Of a stretch of 64,000 nt of DNA, positions 23,961 through 37,128 are shown one piece after another. The translations under genes were made by a program, and so were the position numbers. Each line of letters begins with the position of its first letter. Position 1 is the stretch's first letter. This stretch comes from Saussurea involucrata. Taxonomy: Eukaryota; Streptophyta; Magnoliopsida; Asterales; Asteraceae. Location of the stretch: contig CM066314.1 of the NCBI GenBank assembly GCA_033807775.1, forward strand, positions 36,257,001 to 36,321,000. Reading direction: 5' to 3'. The notes under the pieces were generated by a model that saw nothing but the letters and a program-made list of their open reading frames with translations, had not been told where the DNA came from and ran no database searches.

Positions 23961-26900
23961 TTTAGTTTAAGTGAACTAAGTATGATGAGGAAATACTTAG
24001 ACTTAAGCTGAGATGAATTAAGTTATGAATTGTGAGAGTGGGTAGAATTATTAAGACGGGATGGCCTTAGGGTCGACAGAAATACGTGAAATTAGTACGG
24101 TAACGACGGTAATGAGGATTCTCATGTATGATACATTCATAATCGCAATTAGCTACTGTTATTATGAATATATTGTTACATAAGTATACTTGTTTCTGAA
24201 TTGTTCCAGTGACTAATGATCGGTAAGGTACGTTTCGTGTGTTTATACTTATATAACCATTTTCCAGGGTTAACTTTTGTTCGATAGCGTAGTGATGATA
24301 AAAACACTACCAAGGTCTTTCAATTCTTTGGAGGACAGATCGGTAAATGATTGAGGATTGGAAAGACAACCGGGAACGGGTGGGACTCATGAAAGTCCGC
24401 CGAGACAACCTTAAGTAAGTGGATTAAATGTGAGGAAATAGAATGTAAGATGTTTGATCAAGATGGGAATAGTATGAAACGGTTGAGTAAGTGAGCCTAG
24501 GAAGGCATGTATATCAAGTGTTAGAAGGTTGAGAGGGTAACCACTGGTTGAAAAATAGGGCGTCAATGATAAGTTGCGAGAGTTAAACGATAGACCTTGT
24601 TTGAGTGAATAGCCTTCAATTACAAGTAGAGTTTTATGCATAGTGTTCTCGGATGAGTGTTACATGGGTTTTTGTGATTTCAAAACAAATGCATAAATAA
24701 CAATTTAGTCGATGATGAGTCAGCAGGTATACGTGGGTATTAAAAGAAAGAGGTAATACCATTTACGTCGCGCAGTCAAATTTTGAGTTTAGTAATTTGC
24801 AAAATACATTATACTTTACAAGAAAAGTTAAATATAGATGAGTGTGAGAACCGACTAGCTTACTTTGTGTCGGTAATTTCTTGCAACTTTTGTCGTATGA
24901 AAAGATTTTCATTAAATATACTACGGTCATAACAATATCGTTTTGGTTGAAAAAGATTAAGTTTTGCGGAAAGTAGTATGCAAATGATTCTCGTGATCGT
25001 TGTGCAGTACACTAAAGTCATAAGAATCTTGGGGTCATGTGTACCCAAGTTGCTCCAAGTGTTGTTCTTTAAAAGGAGGAAAAATGCGAAATAATATATT
25101 TAATACATTGTTATGTATGAAGGTTATGAACGAATTAAGTCGTAAAATATTGCTATAAGCTAGGAAAGAACTCTGAGATTGGAGAGGTGTTAGATAAATC
25201 ATGGGAGAATGTTTGTAGATTTGGTAATTGTGTTCAAGAGGAAGGTGAACAATGGGAGAGTTGAAAGTGAACTTTAGTGTCGATTGTAAGAAGGTCTATA
25301 CCCTTGGTTGGTAACTAGAAATACAGTTGGCAAGGGACAGTAGTGTCCGGAGGAAGGATTAGTAGTAATCAAGGTGATGGAATTAGCAAATTGCTATGAG
25401 TAGTGTGGTGAGACAGTAAGGAAATACCCTCGACGTTAAATAAGAATTTATGGTGATCTTGTGATAGTAGTATTGCACGAATAAGTTTGAAATGAAGACG
25501 ATGAGATGTAAATTGTATTATGTTTTGTCGAAAGGATTAAGTTCAGTCCTTGTTGAGGAATAGATTAAAGAGGTATCGATAGGTCGACTATTGTCATTGA
25601 AGTCGGCAGTTGTGTTGGATGTATGAGGCCTTTTGCCTGTTACAGGGTGCGGTCTGGGTGCGTTCCGCGTATGCCTGTGCAGACAGAACTAAATTATGAG
25701 CGGTACCGGCATGCTGTTATGCAGAGGGTATGCGCAAAGCGAATAAATCACGAGTGGAAAAGGTTTTGGTTAAATTATTACATAAGTGGAAGTTAGGTGG
25801 TCGAAATACGCTTTTAGAAGTTTATTGTAGTTGTACAATAATTATGGTGTGTTATATGTTTAATCGCATTTTAATAAGTGTCGGTTTAACTATTGGTCTT
25901 ATGTGTGAGGACAGTTTGATGATCTTGTATTTTAGTACCTTTGAGACTAGTGAACTTTGGCAAAATAATATATATATATATATTGTGAAGTATATAGATA
26001 TGTATATACGTGTACATATAGATACATATATGAATTGACTTCATTGGGAAAGTAGCAATGAAGGGGTCGTGAGATTATCATGTCTCGAGGCGTGTGTTGC
26101 ATGATGTGGGATTAGATGTATTTTAAATTTCATGAGTTGATAATTGATAATTGATCAATAGACCCTTTGAGCGGATGGCTTGGTTTTAGATTCGGTTAAG
26201 TCTTAAGGGTATTCGTCGGTTTAAATTAACTTGACATAGGCTTGAGGGTTGGAATTACATGAATTGTATTATAATTAAAGTTTACGTAATGTGAATACAT
26301 TAATTTCTTCTTTTGAGATCATGTATGAATGTCAAGTTAGAATCGGAAGATTAAAAGTTGAAGGATCACCTTGTGGAGGGGTGTTAGGATAGTGAAAGAC
26401 TATTGTTGTAAATGAACATTCTACTTATGATATAGATGGTTTATATATAATGAAGAAACAGGCACGAACATAGTAAGAGTATGGACTATGTCGATTTGTG
26501 ATGTAGTGTGCACTGTATTTATAATGGTTTGGAGTCACAAAGAAGTGATAATAAGTGATAAAGAGGGGACATAAAATGAAAGTCTTTTCGGGGATTCCAG
26601 ATGAATAGTGCTAGTTGTCAATAAAGCTGTTGGAATATGTGGTTGTAGATGGTGTAGTGATTTGACTATTATTGGAATAGAATGCCGAGCGGTAGTATGA
26701 GTTTATCCAAAGTGAATTTGGTTGTGTGAGTCGCTAAATAAGTTTATGATTTTGAATCATAGGAAGTTTAATAAAGATGAGAAAGTGTTATCGGTATGTG
26801 GAAAAGTTGGGGGAAAGAGACAAATAATGATTGGAGGATAGTACTTCATGCTAACGTAGGAAGTAATGATAGAAAGGTCAAACCTAAGAATGTAGTTATA

Positions 26901-27946
26901 CTACAGGTTCAACGGAATTATCACCTTTGATATAAAATATTTTAGTGCTTGGTTGCAATATGGTCGCGTAGTACGATATTGATGTGAGGGAGTGGTAGTA
27001 CTTTATACTGAAGAAACGTGTGGGTCATAGATGTAGTGATGGGTGTCGTAGATATAGAAGTATTCAAAAGTGGTGAGTATGCTCAATTTAAAGTGAGTAT
27101 GGATTTTCAAGCAGTATATGTTTATGTTATTTTGAGATCTGGAGATTGAGATGTGGATGACGACGGTATTGAAGACCAAGAAATAGTCGGATAAAGGTTT
27201 AATGATAAACGGTTACTTTAAGGAGGTTTACAAATCTAAGTTGGGGAGCGGTTAATGAGGAAAGAAGTAAGGTTCAGGAAATATGAAAGATGAATCCTTG
27301 TTCCTTTTAAATTTTTATTAGTGAATGGAATTCATGTGTGGGTTTGGTTAGAGTGCAACGGTTGGTGATAATTAGGTGTCAACTTTTGGGCTTAAGATCA
27401 AACACCTTTAGTGTAATCGGGGAATTGTAGCCGATTTTAAAAAGAATGATGGTGATGGTTGTAGTAACCTTAAGATACTCATTTGTGATGTGTGGTTTTA
27501 GTGAACTAATCTTTGTGTATGATTAGTGAACCTGTCCGTTTGATGATTAATTATTGAGATGGATTTTGGAGTCTATTAGAGCTCTTTGAATGAAAATGGC
27601 CGTTAACGATAGGGGCAATTGAAATTAGAGATTCGGTTGGTCTCAGTATTAATTGAGCCTTAAATTGATTTAGAGTTTGAAACTGAAATCAAGTTGTATA
27701 GAACATTTTAAGGTTGGGAGATGACTGAAGTCGTATGGTTGGGAGTTTCTCTAGGGTTGGAACGTTTATCTGTACATGAGTACAACGTATGTGTAGGGGC
27801 TTTGTTAATAAACAATTGTTTGAAGAATTGTCTTTGTAGACCGTGTGGATAGAACTTAGATTCCTGTTAGGAATTGTTGAATTTTGGTCGACAGTGAGTC
27901 GGTTGACTTTGGGTTGAAAAGGATATAGATTTCGGGGACGAAATCG

Positions 27947-27964
27947 TTTTAAGGTTGGGAGAAT
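27947..27964 (+). promoter_or_regulatory. Polypurine tract 1
   Basis: TTTTAAGGTTGGGAGAAT directly before LTR 2. It is an imperfect purine run with two internal T residues. Confidence 0.7.
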
Positions 27965-29792
27965 TGTAACACCCGGAAAATCCTTGTAAGTAATAATAGT
28001 CCTAATATTTCTTTATATTTTGACTTCTTAGATTATAAGTGATTTCCTAAGTAATTTCCGTGATTGTCACTTATTAATTGAGAACTCCCGATAGAAATCA
28101 GTAAGTTTATTCCTTAAGGAAATAAATGAAAAATAGATAATAAAGTTAAATATTAGATTTTATGGATTAGTTGGATGGGTAATTTGAATACGAGTCCAAC
28201 GGTTCTTTCCGGGGTAAAAACGGAGTTCTAACGAAGAAGTTACGGCTAAATTAGTGGAAGTTGGATTGATTGGCAAACAGAAGCCGGCGCCGATGGTGTG
28301 GCGCCGATGCATCGGCGCGGGTGATCGGCGCCGAGCACCTGACGTGCCAAAAGGGGGTTAAACCCACCTCTTTATCCTTAGTCATTCATTCATCCTCTCA
28401 AATTAGAATTTCTGCTGCTCTTCACTCTTCAGACGATTTCTTCAATTAAACCTAAGGTAAATCCATTTCTATCAATCCAAATCTAAATCAAGCATCTAGT
28501 AAATGAATCTTACCCATTTAAACTTGAATTAGGGCATTTCATCTTCATTCTTCTTCTTGGAGCAATTAGGTTCAAGTATTCAAGTTAGGGTGTTAGCAAT
28601 TGAAGATTTGAGGTGAGTAACTTGTAATTAATTGTTTGTATTACATTTACATACTATTCCTCATCTTGATTTTTGGTATAGCTAATGGGAAATCTTGAAT
28701 AAATGCTCTTAATGGTTAAGAGGGAAACAAGAGGAGTTCAAGTAAGTTTATGTGGCTTAATTGTGTTTATTACTTTGTATGCCATAATAAATGTTGATGT
28801 TAAGAGTTTGGTTGGATTATATATCCAAAGTATGTGATATTGAGATGATGACTTAATAGATGTCTTAATGATGAATTGATGGCTTAATGGTCAAAATGGA
28901 CTTATTATTGAATTGTAAACATGGATGTTTATTATTGATATCATATCGAATATGATTTGATACATATGGTTGTATATGAACTACATGGAAGTAGTATTGA
29001 TCATGTTAAATGGTTGGACCATTGTTATGTGTTAAATATGCTTGATATTATCTAGAATATGATTTATTACATATGGATGTATGTGAACTACATGGAATTA
29101 GTATAGATTATGATAAATGGTTGGACCATTGTTAAGTGCTTAATATGCTTTGAATATTACTTGGATTAACATATTTGGTATTCACATAATTGGAGGAGCA
29201 CCTAGTAGGCATTGGAGGATATAATCATACATACCGTGGGGTAAATGTATTTTGTTCATACCTTCGGATACCGTGGGGTTTTCCGTTGTGTTATGCCTTG
29301 TGACAATACCGTGGGGTATCAATCAAGGTATATCTTCGATTATGATGTAATCGGGTAGCGATATGGACCTTCTCCATGGAATCCAATTTGTGAATGTATC
29401 GAATTGTTATTCCTACATGCTATGATTATGCTCTATGTGCTATGTGTAAATCTCACTTAGGCTTTAAAAGCCTAACACTTGTTATGTGTTTTATGTATTA
29501 CAGATTTTAGTGGTTCCGGACACAAGAAGGTCTAGAACGGGGTTGTGAGCATGGGATCATTGTTAGAGAGATAAAGATTGGAAGATTGATGATACAACTT
29601 TCCGGCATTCTTTGGATATTTGATATCTATAGTAGTGATCAAATAAGCTAGTGGTCCAATAGTAGTTATGATTAACTAAATCTTTGTATTAATGATTTCG
29701 TAATGTTATTTAGGTATACTTTTACTTAAGTAATGTGTACCACTCTTCCGTTTTATGGAAGTTTTTGTTAACCCTTGTTTTGGGGTGTTACA
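27965..29792 (+). repeat. LTR 2 (middle LTR)
   Basis: Differs from LTR 1 at about four positions. Two of these it shares with LTR 3 and two are its own. Flanked directly by the purine tract on the left and a primer site on the right, so it serves as 3' LTR of one unit and 5' LTR of the next. Confidence 0.96.
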
Positions 29793-32700
29793 AGTTGGTA
29801 TCAGAGCTTTAGTTTAAGTGAACTAAGTATGATGAGGAAATACTTAGACTTAAGCTGAGATGAATTAAGTTATGAATTGTGAGAGTGGGTAGAATTATTA
29901 AGACGGGATGGCCTTAGGGTCGACAGAAATACGTGAAATTAGTACGGTAACGACGGTAATGAGGATTCTCATGTATGATACATTCATAATCGCAATTAGC
30001 TACTGTTATTATGAATATATTGTTACATAAGTATACTTGTTTCTGAATTGTTCCAGTGACTAATGATCGGTAAGGTACGTTTCGTGTGTTTATACTTATA
30101 TAACCATTTTTCAGGGTTAACTTTTGTTCGATAGCGTAGTGATGATAAAAACACTACCAAGGTCTTTCAATTCTTTGGAGGACAGATCGGTAAATGATTG
30201 AGGATTGGAAAGACAACCGGGAACGGGTGGGACTCATGAAAGTCCGCCGAGACAACCTTAAGTAAGTGGATTAAATGTGAGGAAATAGAATGTAAGATGT
30301 TTGATCAAGATGGGAATAGTATGAAACGGTTGAGTAAGTGAGCCTAGGAAGGCATGTATATCAAGTGTTAGAAGGTTGAGAGGGTAACCACTGGTTGAAA
30401 AATAGGGCGTCAATGATAAGTTGCGAGAGTTAAACGATAGACCTTGTTTGAGTGAATAGCCTTCAATTACAAGTAGAGTTTTATGCATAGTGTTCTCGGA
30501 TGAGTGTTACATGGGTTTTTGTGATTTCAAAACAAATGCATAAATAACAATTTAGTCGATGATGAGTCAGCAGGTATACGTGGGTATTAAAAGAAAGAGG
30601 TAATACCATTTACGTCGCGCAGTCAAATTTTGAGTTTAGTAATTTGCAAAATACATTATACTTTACAAGAAAAGTTAAATATAGATGAGTGTGAGAACCG
30701 ACTAGCTTACTTTGTGTCGGTAATTTCTTGCAACTTTTGTCGTATGAAAAGATTTTCATTAAATATACTACGGTCATAACAATATCGTTTTGGTTGAAAA
30801 AGATTAAGTTTTGCGGAAAGTAGTATGCAAATGATTCTCGTGATCGTTGTGCAGTACACTAAAGTCATAAGAATCTTGGGGTCATGTGTACCCAAGTTGC
30901 TCCAAGTGTTGTTCTTTAAAAGGAGGAAAAATGCGAAATAATATATTTAATACATTGTTATGTATGAAGGTTATGAACGAATTAAGTCGTAAAATATTGC
31001 TATAAGCTAGGAAAGAACTCTGAGATTGGAGAGGTGTTAGATAAATCATGGGAGAATGTTTGTAGATTTGGTAATTGTGTTCAAGAGGAAGGTGAACAAT
31101 GGGAGAGTTGAAAGTGAACTTTAGTGTCGATTGTAAGAAGGTCTATACCCTTGGTTGGTAACTAGAAATACAGTTGGCAAGGGACAGTAGTGTCCGGAGG
31201 AAGGATTAGTAGTAATCAAGATGATGGAATTAGCAAATTGCTATGAGTAGTGTGGTGAGACAGTAAGGAAATACCCTCGACGTTAAATAAGAATTTATGG
31301 TGATCTTGTGATAGTAGTATTGCACGAATAAGTTTGAAATGAAGACGATGAGATGTAAATTGTATTATGTTTTGTCGAAAGGATTAAGTTTAGTCCTTGT
31401 TGATGAATAGATTAAAGAGGTATCGATAGGTCGACTATTGTCATTGAAGTCGGCAGTTGTGTTGGATGTATGAGGCCTTTTGCCTGTTACAGGGTGCGGT
31501 CTGGGTGCGTTCCACGTATGCCTGTGCAGACAGAACTAAATTATGAGCGGTACCGGCATGCTGTTATGCAGAGGGTATGCGCAAAGCGAATAAATCACGA
31601 GTGGAAAAGGTTTTGGTTAAATTATTACATAAGTGGAAGTTAGGTGGTCGAAATACGCTTTTAGAAGTTTATTGTAGTTGTACAATAATTATGGTGTGTT
31701 ATATGTTTAATCGCATTTTAATAAGTGTCGGTTTAACTATTGGTCTTATGTGTGAGGACAGTTTGATGATCTTGTATTTTAGTACCTTTGAGACTAGTGA
31801 ACTTTGGCAAAATAATATATATATATATATATTGTGAAGTATATAGATATGTATATACGTGTACATATAGATACATATATGAATTGACTTCATTGGGAAA
31901 GTAGCAATGAAGGGGTCGTGAGATTATCATGTCTCGAGGCGTGTGTTGCATGATGTGGGATTAGATGTATTTTAAATTTCATGAGTTGATAATTGATAAT
32001 TGATCAATAGACCCTTTGAGCGGATGGCTTGGTTTTAGATTCGGTTAAGTCTTAAGGGTATTCGTCGGTTTAAATTAACTTGACATAGGCTTGAGGGTTG
32101 GAATTACATGAATTGTATTATAATTAAAGTTTACGTAATGTGAATACATTAATTTCTTCTTTTGAGATCATGTATGAATGTCAAGTTAGAATCGGAAGAT
32201 TAAAAGTTGAAGGATCACCTTGTGGAGGGGTGTTAGGATAGTGAAAGACTATTGTTGTAAATGAACATTCTACTTATGATATAGATGGTTTATATATAAT
32301 GAAGAAACAGGCACGAACATAGTAAGAGTATGGACTATGTCGATTTGTGATGTAGTGTGCACTGTATTTATAATGGTTTGGAGTCACAAAGAAGTGATAA
32401 TAAGTGATAAAGAGGGGACATAAAATGAAAGTCTTTTCGGGGATTCCAGATGAATAGTGCTAGTTGTCAATAAAGCTGTTGGAATATGTGGTTGTAGATG
32501 GTGTAGTGATTTGACTATTATTGGAATAGAATGCCGAGCGGTAGTATGAGTTTATCCAAAGTGAATTTGGTTGTGTGAGTCGCTAAATAAGTTTATGATT
32601 TTGAATCATAGGAAGTTTAATAAAGATGAGAAAGTGTTATCGGTATGTGGAAAAGTTGGGGGAAAGAGACAAATAATGATTGGAGGATAGTACTTCATGC

Positions 32701-33813
32701 TAACGTAGGAAGTAATGATAGAAAGGTCAAACCTAAGAATGTAGTTATACTACAGGTTCAACGGAATTATCACCTTTGATATAAAATATTTTAGTGCTTG
32801 GTTGCAATATGGTCGCGTAGTACGATATTGATGTGAGGGAGTGGTAGTACTTTATACTGAAGAAACGTGTGGGTCATAGATGTAGTGATGGGTGTCGTAG
32901 ATATAGAAGTATTCAAAAGTGGTGAGTATGCTCAATTTAAAGTGAGTATGGATTTTCAAGCAGTATATGTTAATGTTATTTTGAGATCTGGAGATTGAGA
33001 TGTGGATGACGACGGTATTGAAGACCAAGAAATAGTCGGATAAAGGTTTAATGATAAACGGTTACTTTAAGGAGGTTTACAAATCTAAGTTGGGGAGCGG
33101 TTAATGAGGAAAGAAGTAAGGTTCAAGAAATATGAAAGATGAATCCTTGTTCCTTTTAAATTTTTATTAGTGAATGGAATTCATGTGTGGGTTTGGTTAG
33201 AGTGCAACGGTTGGTGATAATTAGGTGTCAACTTTTGGGCTTAAGATCAAACACCTTTAGTGTAATCGGGGAATTGTAGCCGATTTTAAAAAGAATGATG
33301 GTGATGGTTGTAGTAACCTTAAGATACTCATTTGTGATGAGTGGTTTTAGTGAACTAATCTTTGTGTATGATTAGTGAACCTGTCCGTTTGATGATTAAT
33401 TATTGAGATGGATTTTGGAGTCTATTAGAGCTCTTTGAATGAAAATGGCCGTTAACGATAGGGGCAATTGAAATTAGAGATTCGGTTGGTCTCAGTATTA
33501 ATTGAGCCTTAAATTGATTTAGAGTTTGAAACTGAAATCAAGTTGTATAGAACATTTTAAGGTTGGGAGATGACTGAAGTCGTATGGTTGGGAGTTTCTC
33601 TAGGGTTGGAACGTTTATCTGTACATGAGTACAACGTATGTGTAGGGGCTTTGTTAATAAACAATTGTTTGAAGAATTGTCTTTGTAGACCGTGTGGATA
33701 GAACTTAGATTCCTGTTAGGAATTGTTGAATTTTGGTCGACAGTGAGTCGGTTGACTTTGGGTTGAAAAGGATATAGATTTCGGGGACGAAATCGTTTTA
33801 AGGTTGGGAGAAT
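29793..33813 (+). other. Internal region 2, non-coding
   Basis: Near-identical copy of internal region 1. It is two bases longer because of the (TA)n run near 31816-31832. Primer site at 29796-29807, purine tract at 33796-33813. Confidence 0.85.
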
Positions 33814-35641
33814 TGTAACACCCGGAAAATCCTTGTAAGTAATAATAGTCCTAATATTTCTTTATATTTTGACTTCTTAGATTATAAGTGATTTCCTAAG
33901 TAATTTCCGTGATTGTCACTTATTAATTGAGAACTCCCGATAGAAATCAGTAAGTTTATTCCTTAAGGAAATAAATGAAAAATAGATAATAAAGTTAAAT
34001 ATTAGATTTTATGGATTAGTTGGATGGGTAATTTGAATACGAGTCCAACGGTTCTTTCCGGGGTAAAAACGGAGTTCTAACGAAGAAGTTACGGCTAAAT
34101 TAGTGGAAGTTGGATTGATTGGCAAACAGAAGCCGACGCCGATGGTGTGGCGCCGATGCATCGGCGCGGGTGATCGGCGCCGAGCACCTGACGTGCCAAA
34201 AGGGGGTTAAACCCACCTCTTTATCCTTAGTCATTCATTCATCCTCTCAAATTAGAATTTCTGCTGCTCTTCACTCTTCAGACGATTTCTTCAATTAAAC
34301 CTAAGGTAAATCCATTTATATCAATCCAAATCTAAATCAAGCATCTAGTAAATGAATCTTACCCATTTAAACTTGAATTAGGGCATTTCATCTTCATTCT
34401 TCTTCTTGGAGCAATTAGGTTCAAGTATTCAAGTTAGGGTGTTAGCAATTGAAGATTTGAGGTGAGTAACTTGTAATTAATTGTTTGTATTACATTTACA
34501 TACTATTCTTCATCTTGATTTTTGGTATAGCTAATGGGAAATCTTGAATAAATGCTCTTAATGGTTAAGAGGGAAACAAGAGGAGTTCAAGTAAGTTTAT
34601 GTGGCTTAATTGTGTTTATTACTTTGTATGCCATAATAAATGTTGATGTTAAGAGTTTGGTTGGATTATATATCCAAAGTATGTGATATTGAGATGATGA
34701 CTTAATAGATGTCTTAATGATGAATTGATGGCTTAATGGTCAAAATGGACTTATTATTGAATTGTAAACATGGATGTTTATTATTGATATCATATAGAAT
34801 ATGATTTGATACATATGGTTGTATATGAACTACATGGAAGTAGTATTGATCATGTTAAATGGTTGGACCATTGTTATGTGTTAAATATGCTTGATATTAT
34901 CTAGAATATGATTTATTACATATGGATGTATGTGAACTACATGGAATTAGTATAGATTATGATAAATGGTTGGACCATTGTTAAGTGCTTAATATGCTTT
35001 GAATATTACTTGGATTAACATATTTGGTATTCACATAATTGGAGGAGCACCTAGTAGGCATTGGAGGATATAATCATACATACCGTGGGGTAAATGTATT
35101 TTGTTCATACCTTCGGATACCGTGGGGTTTTCCGTTGTGTTATGCCTTGTGACAATACCGTGGGGTATCAATCAAGGTATATCTTCGATTATGATGTAAC
35201 CGGGTAGCGATATGGACCTTCTCCATGGAATCCAATTTGTGAATGTATCGAATTGTTATTCCTACATGCTATGATTATGCTCTATGTGCTATATGTAAAT
35301 CTCACTTAGGCTTTAAAAGCCTAACACTTGTTATGTGTTTTATGTATTACAGATTTTAGTGGTTCCGGACACAAGAAGGTCTAGAACGGGGTTGTGAGCA
35401 TGGGATCATTGTTAGAGAGATAAAGATTGGAAGATTGATGATACAACTTTCCGGCATTCTTTGGATATTTGATATCTATAGTAGTGATCAAATAAGCTAG
35501 TGGTCCAATAGTAGTTATGATTAACTAAATCTTTGTATTAATGATTTTGTAATGTTATATTGGTATACTTTTACTTAAGTAATGTGTACCACTCTTCCGT
35601 TTTATGGAAGTTTTTGTTAACCCCTGTTTTGGGGTGTTACA
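33814..35641 (+). repeat. LTR 3 of the three-LTR element
   Basis: Same length as the others but with about eight private substitutions, such as GCCGACGCC for GCCGGCGCC and TATATTGG for TATTTAGG. Confidence 0.96.
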
Positions 35642-35646
35642 GATAG

Positions 35647-35884
35647 CATCCCATGATTGCGACTTAGAAGGGAACTGATCTGATGCCTCTCATTCTAATG
35701 TGTGTCCATTTCTCATCCAACAGTTGATAACCACTTCTCACACTTATTACATTAACTTCAACTTCTCATTAAAACTCAACCCTATTATAAGATAGGTTAT
35801 GAAGAATGTACATATACATCTTTCATCAATTGAAAGTAGTAGAGTGTGCACTTATCGATTAAACTTTATCATGAAATATTACTT
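35647..35884. other. Short non-coding spacer, possibly a MITE half
   Basis: No gene. GTGTGAGAAG..GAGAAATGG occurs before the LTR element (22052-22086) and in inverted form after it (about 35700-35747), and an ACTCAACCC terminus lies near 35776. The LTR element may therefore have landed inside a small inverted-repeat element. Confidence 0.4.
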
Positions 35885-35887
35885 TTA

Positions 35888-36876
35888 GGGTGCGTTTGGT
35901 TCGTCGAATTCCACCGGAATCCGATGGAATTGGAATGGTCAATTTCGTTGACCAAATTCCATTGTGACGTTTGGTTACCTAAGGAATGGAATTGAGATCC
36001 AAAGATTCCTTCAAATATGGATTTCACCATTCCTTCACAAAATTGATGGAATTGAAATCCATTCCAACCCAAATCTTAAAAATGACAAATATACCCTCAT
36101 TAAACCCTCATTGAAATCCATTCCCGATTGTTTCTTCCTCTCAGGTTCATCAATCGAGATTGTTTCTTCCTCAGGTTCATCAATCGAACGGGCTTCTTTC
36201 TCTGGTTTCTGGATTGAATTACAAACAGTGGCAAACAAACACCAACAAGAACGATACCACATTGCGCCCTAAAACAAAAGAGCAAGCTACAAACAAACAA
36301 GTAGCAAGAGTTTGCGAGTAACAAACCTAGCAGCCAAGAACCAACAACTGATCCAAACTACCCCTGCCAAACAGCCCAGCCTCGGGCTCGAACATCATCC
36401 TACTGCAGAAACATTTTTCCCCATCGTTTTCTTCTTTGATTTCTTGATGAAACCGATCGATACTCTTCTACGCTTTGATTTCTTTCAATGATAGCGGTTG
36501 GGTCAAAAAAAATGGGGAGGAGAAGTGGAAGGAAATTGGTTCATTTTTACAGTTGTTTATAATGGTAAATTACATATTTGTATATTGTTTATAATGGTAA
36601 AATACATATTTCTTCTCCATTAAATATTTATTTTATAATTGTTTATAATTAAAAAAAATCAAAGAAAGGGTATTTTTGTCATTTTTCATTATTTCATTCC
36701 AATTCCTTTATAAACTAAACAGACATATTCAAATTCATGGACATATTCCATTCCATTTTCTGTCAACCAAACACTTCGTCAAACCTGATAACATTTCATT
36801 TCAATTACTTCCAGATTCCAATTTCTTTGACAGATTCTATTTTCTTCAGAAATCATTCTGCGAACCAAACACACCC
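35888..36876. mobile_element. Tourist-like (PIF/Harbinger type) element, 989 bp
   Basis: Inverted ends GGGTGCGTTTGGTTCG and its near-complement CGAACCAAACACACCC, flanked by TTA on both sides (35885-35887 and 36877-36879), the usual target duplication of this superfamily. The interior has many GGAATTGAAAT/ATTCCATTCC motifs in both directions. No transposase is present. Confidence 0.85.
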
Positions 36877-37013
36877 TTAAGGGATTTTGGCCCAAAGGTA
36901 ACATTCGGACTTCTATGATTATGAGTTCGATTATCAAGTGGTCGTTAACATGATGTTTAACCGTTATAAAAGAGTTTGATGCAAAGTAATTTTTAAATAA
37001 ATATTTTTTGTAA

Positions 37014-37128
37014 GGGAAATTAATTAAAATACCCTAAGTTTGACCACGTTTTACTGAAATACCCAAAATCTCTCCCACTTTGCAAAAATACCCTAAAAAT
37101 CCGCGATGGGAGCCCGCGATCGCGGGCC
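37014..37128 (+). repeat. MULE left terminal inverted repeat
   Basis: Aligns in inverse with 48965-49079 with scattered mismatches. It ends in the palindrome CCCGCGATCGCGGG (37113-37126), which the right end repeats. Confidence 0.92.

Larger units (their letters stand above)
23946..27964 (+). other. Internal region 1, non-coding
   Basis: Begins with a spacer and primer site TGGTATCAGAGC (23949-23960) and ends with the purine tract TTTTAAGGTTGGGAGAAT. Open frames are short and unlike retroelement proteins. It carries a (TA)n run near 25969-25981. Confidence 0.85.
22118..35641 (+). mobile_element. Non-autonomous gypsy-type LTR element with three LTRs and two internal regions
   Basis: The structure is LTR (22118-23945), internal (23946-27964), LTR (27965-29792), internal (29793-33813), LTR (33814-35641). 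All LTRs are 1828 bp. The whole unit is flanked by GATAG (22113-22117 and 35642-35646), so one insertion became a tandem. Both internals start with an initiator-Met primer site and end with the same polypurine tract, and they differ at roughly eight positions in 4 kb. No gag or pol frame remains. The GATTTCGGGGACGAAATC motif before the tract also occurs at the end of chromovirus pol, which suggests that ancestry. Confidence 0.95.

Noticed and set aside
24411..31951. Repeated short frames such as a 76-residue minus frame (24411, 30258) and a 102/86-residue plus frame (25730, 31577)
   Set aside because: They recur only because the internal region is duplicated. They resemble no known protein and differ in end because of a (TA)n change.
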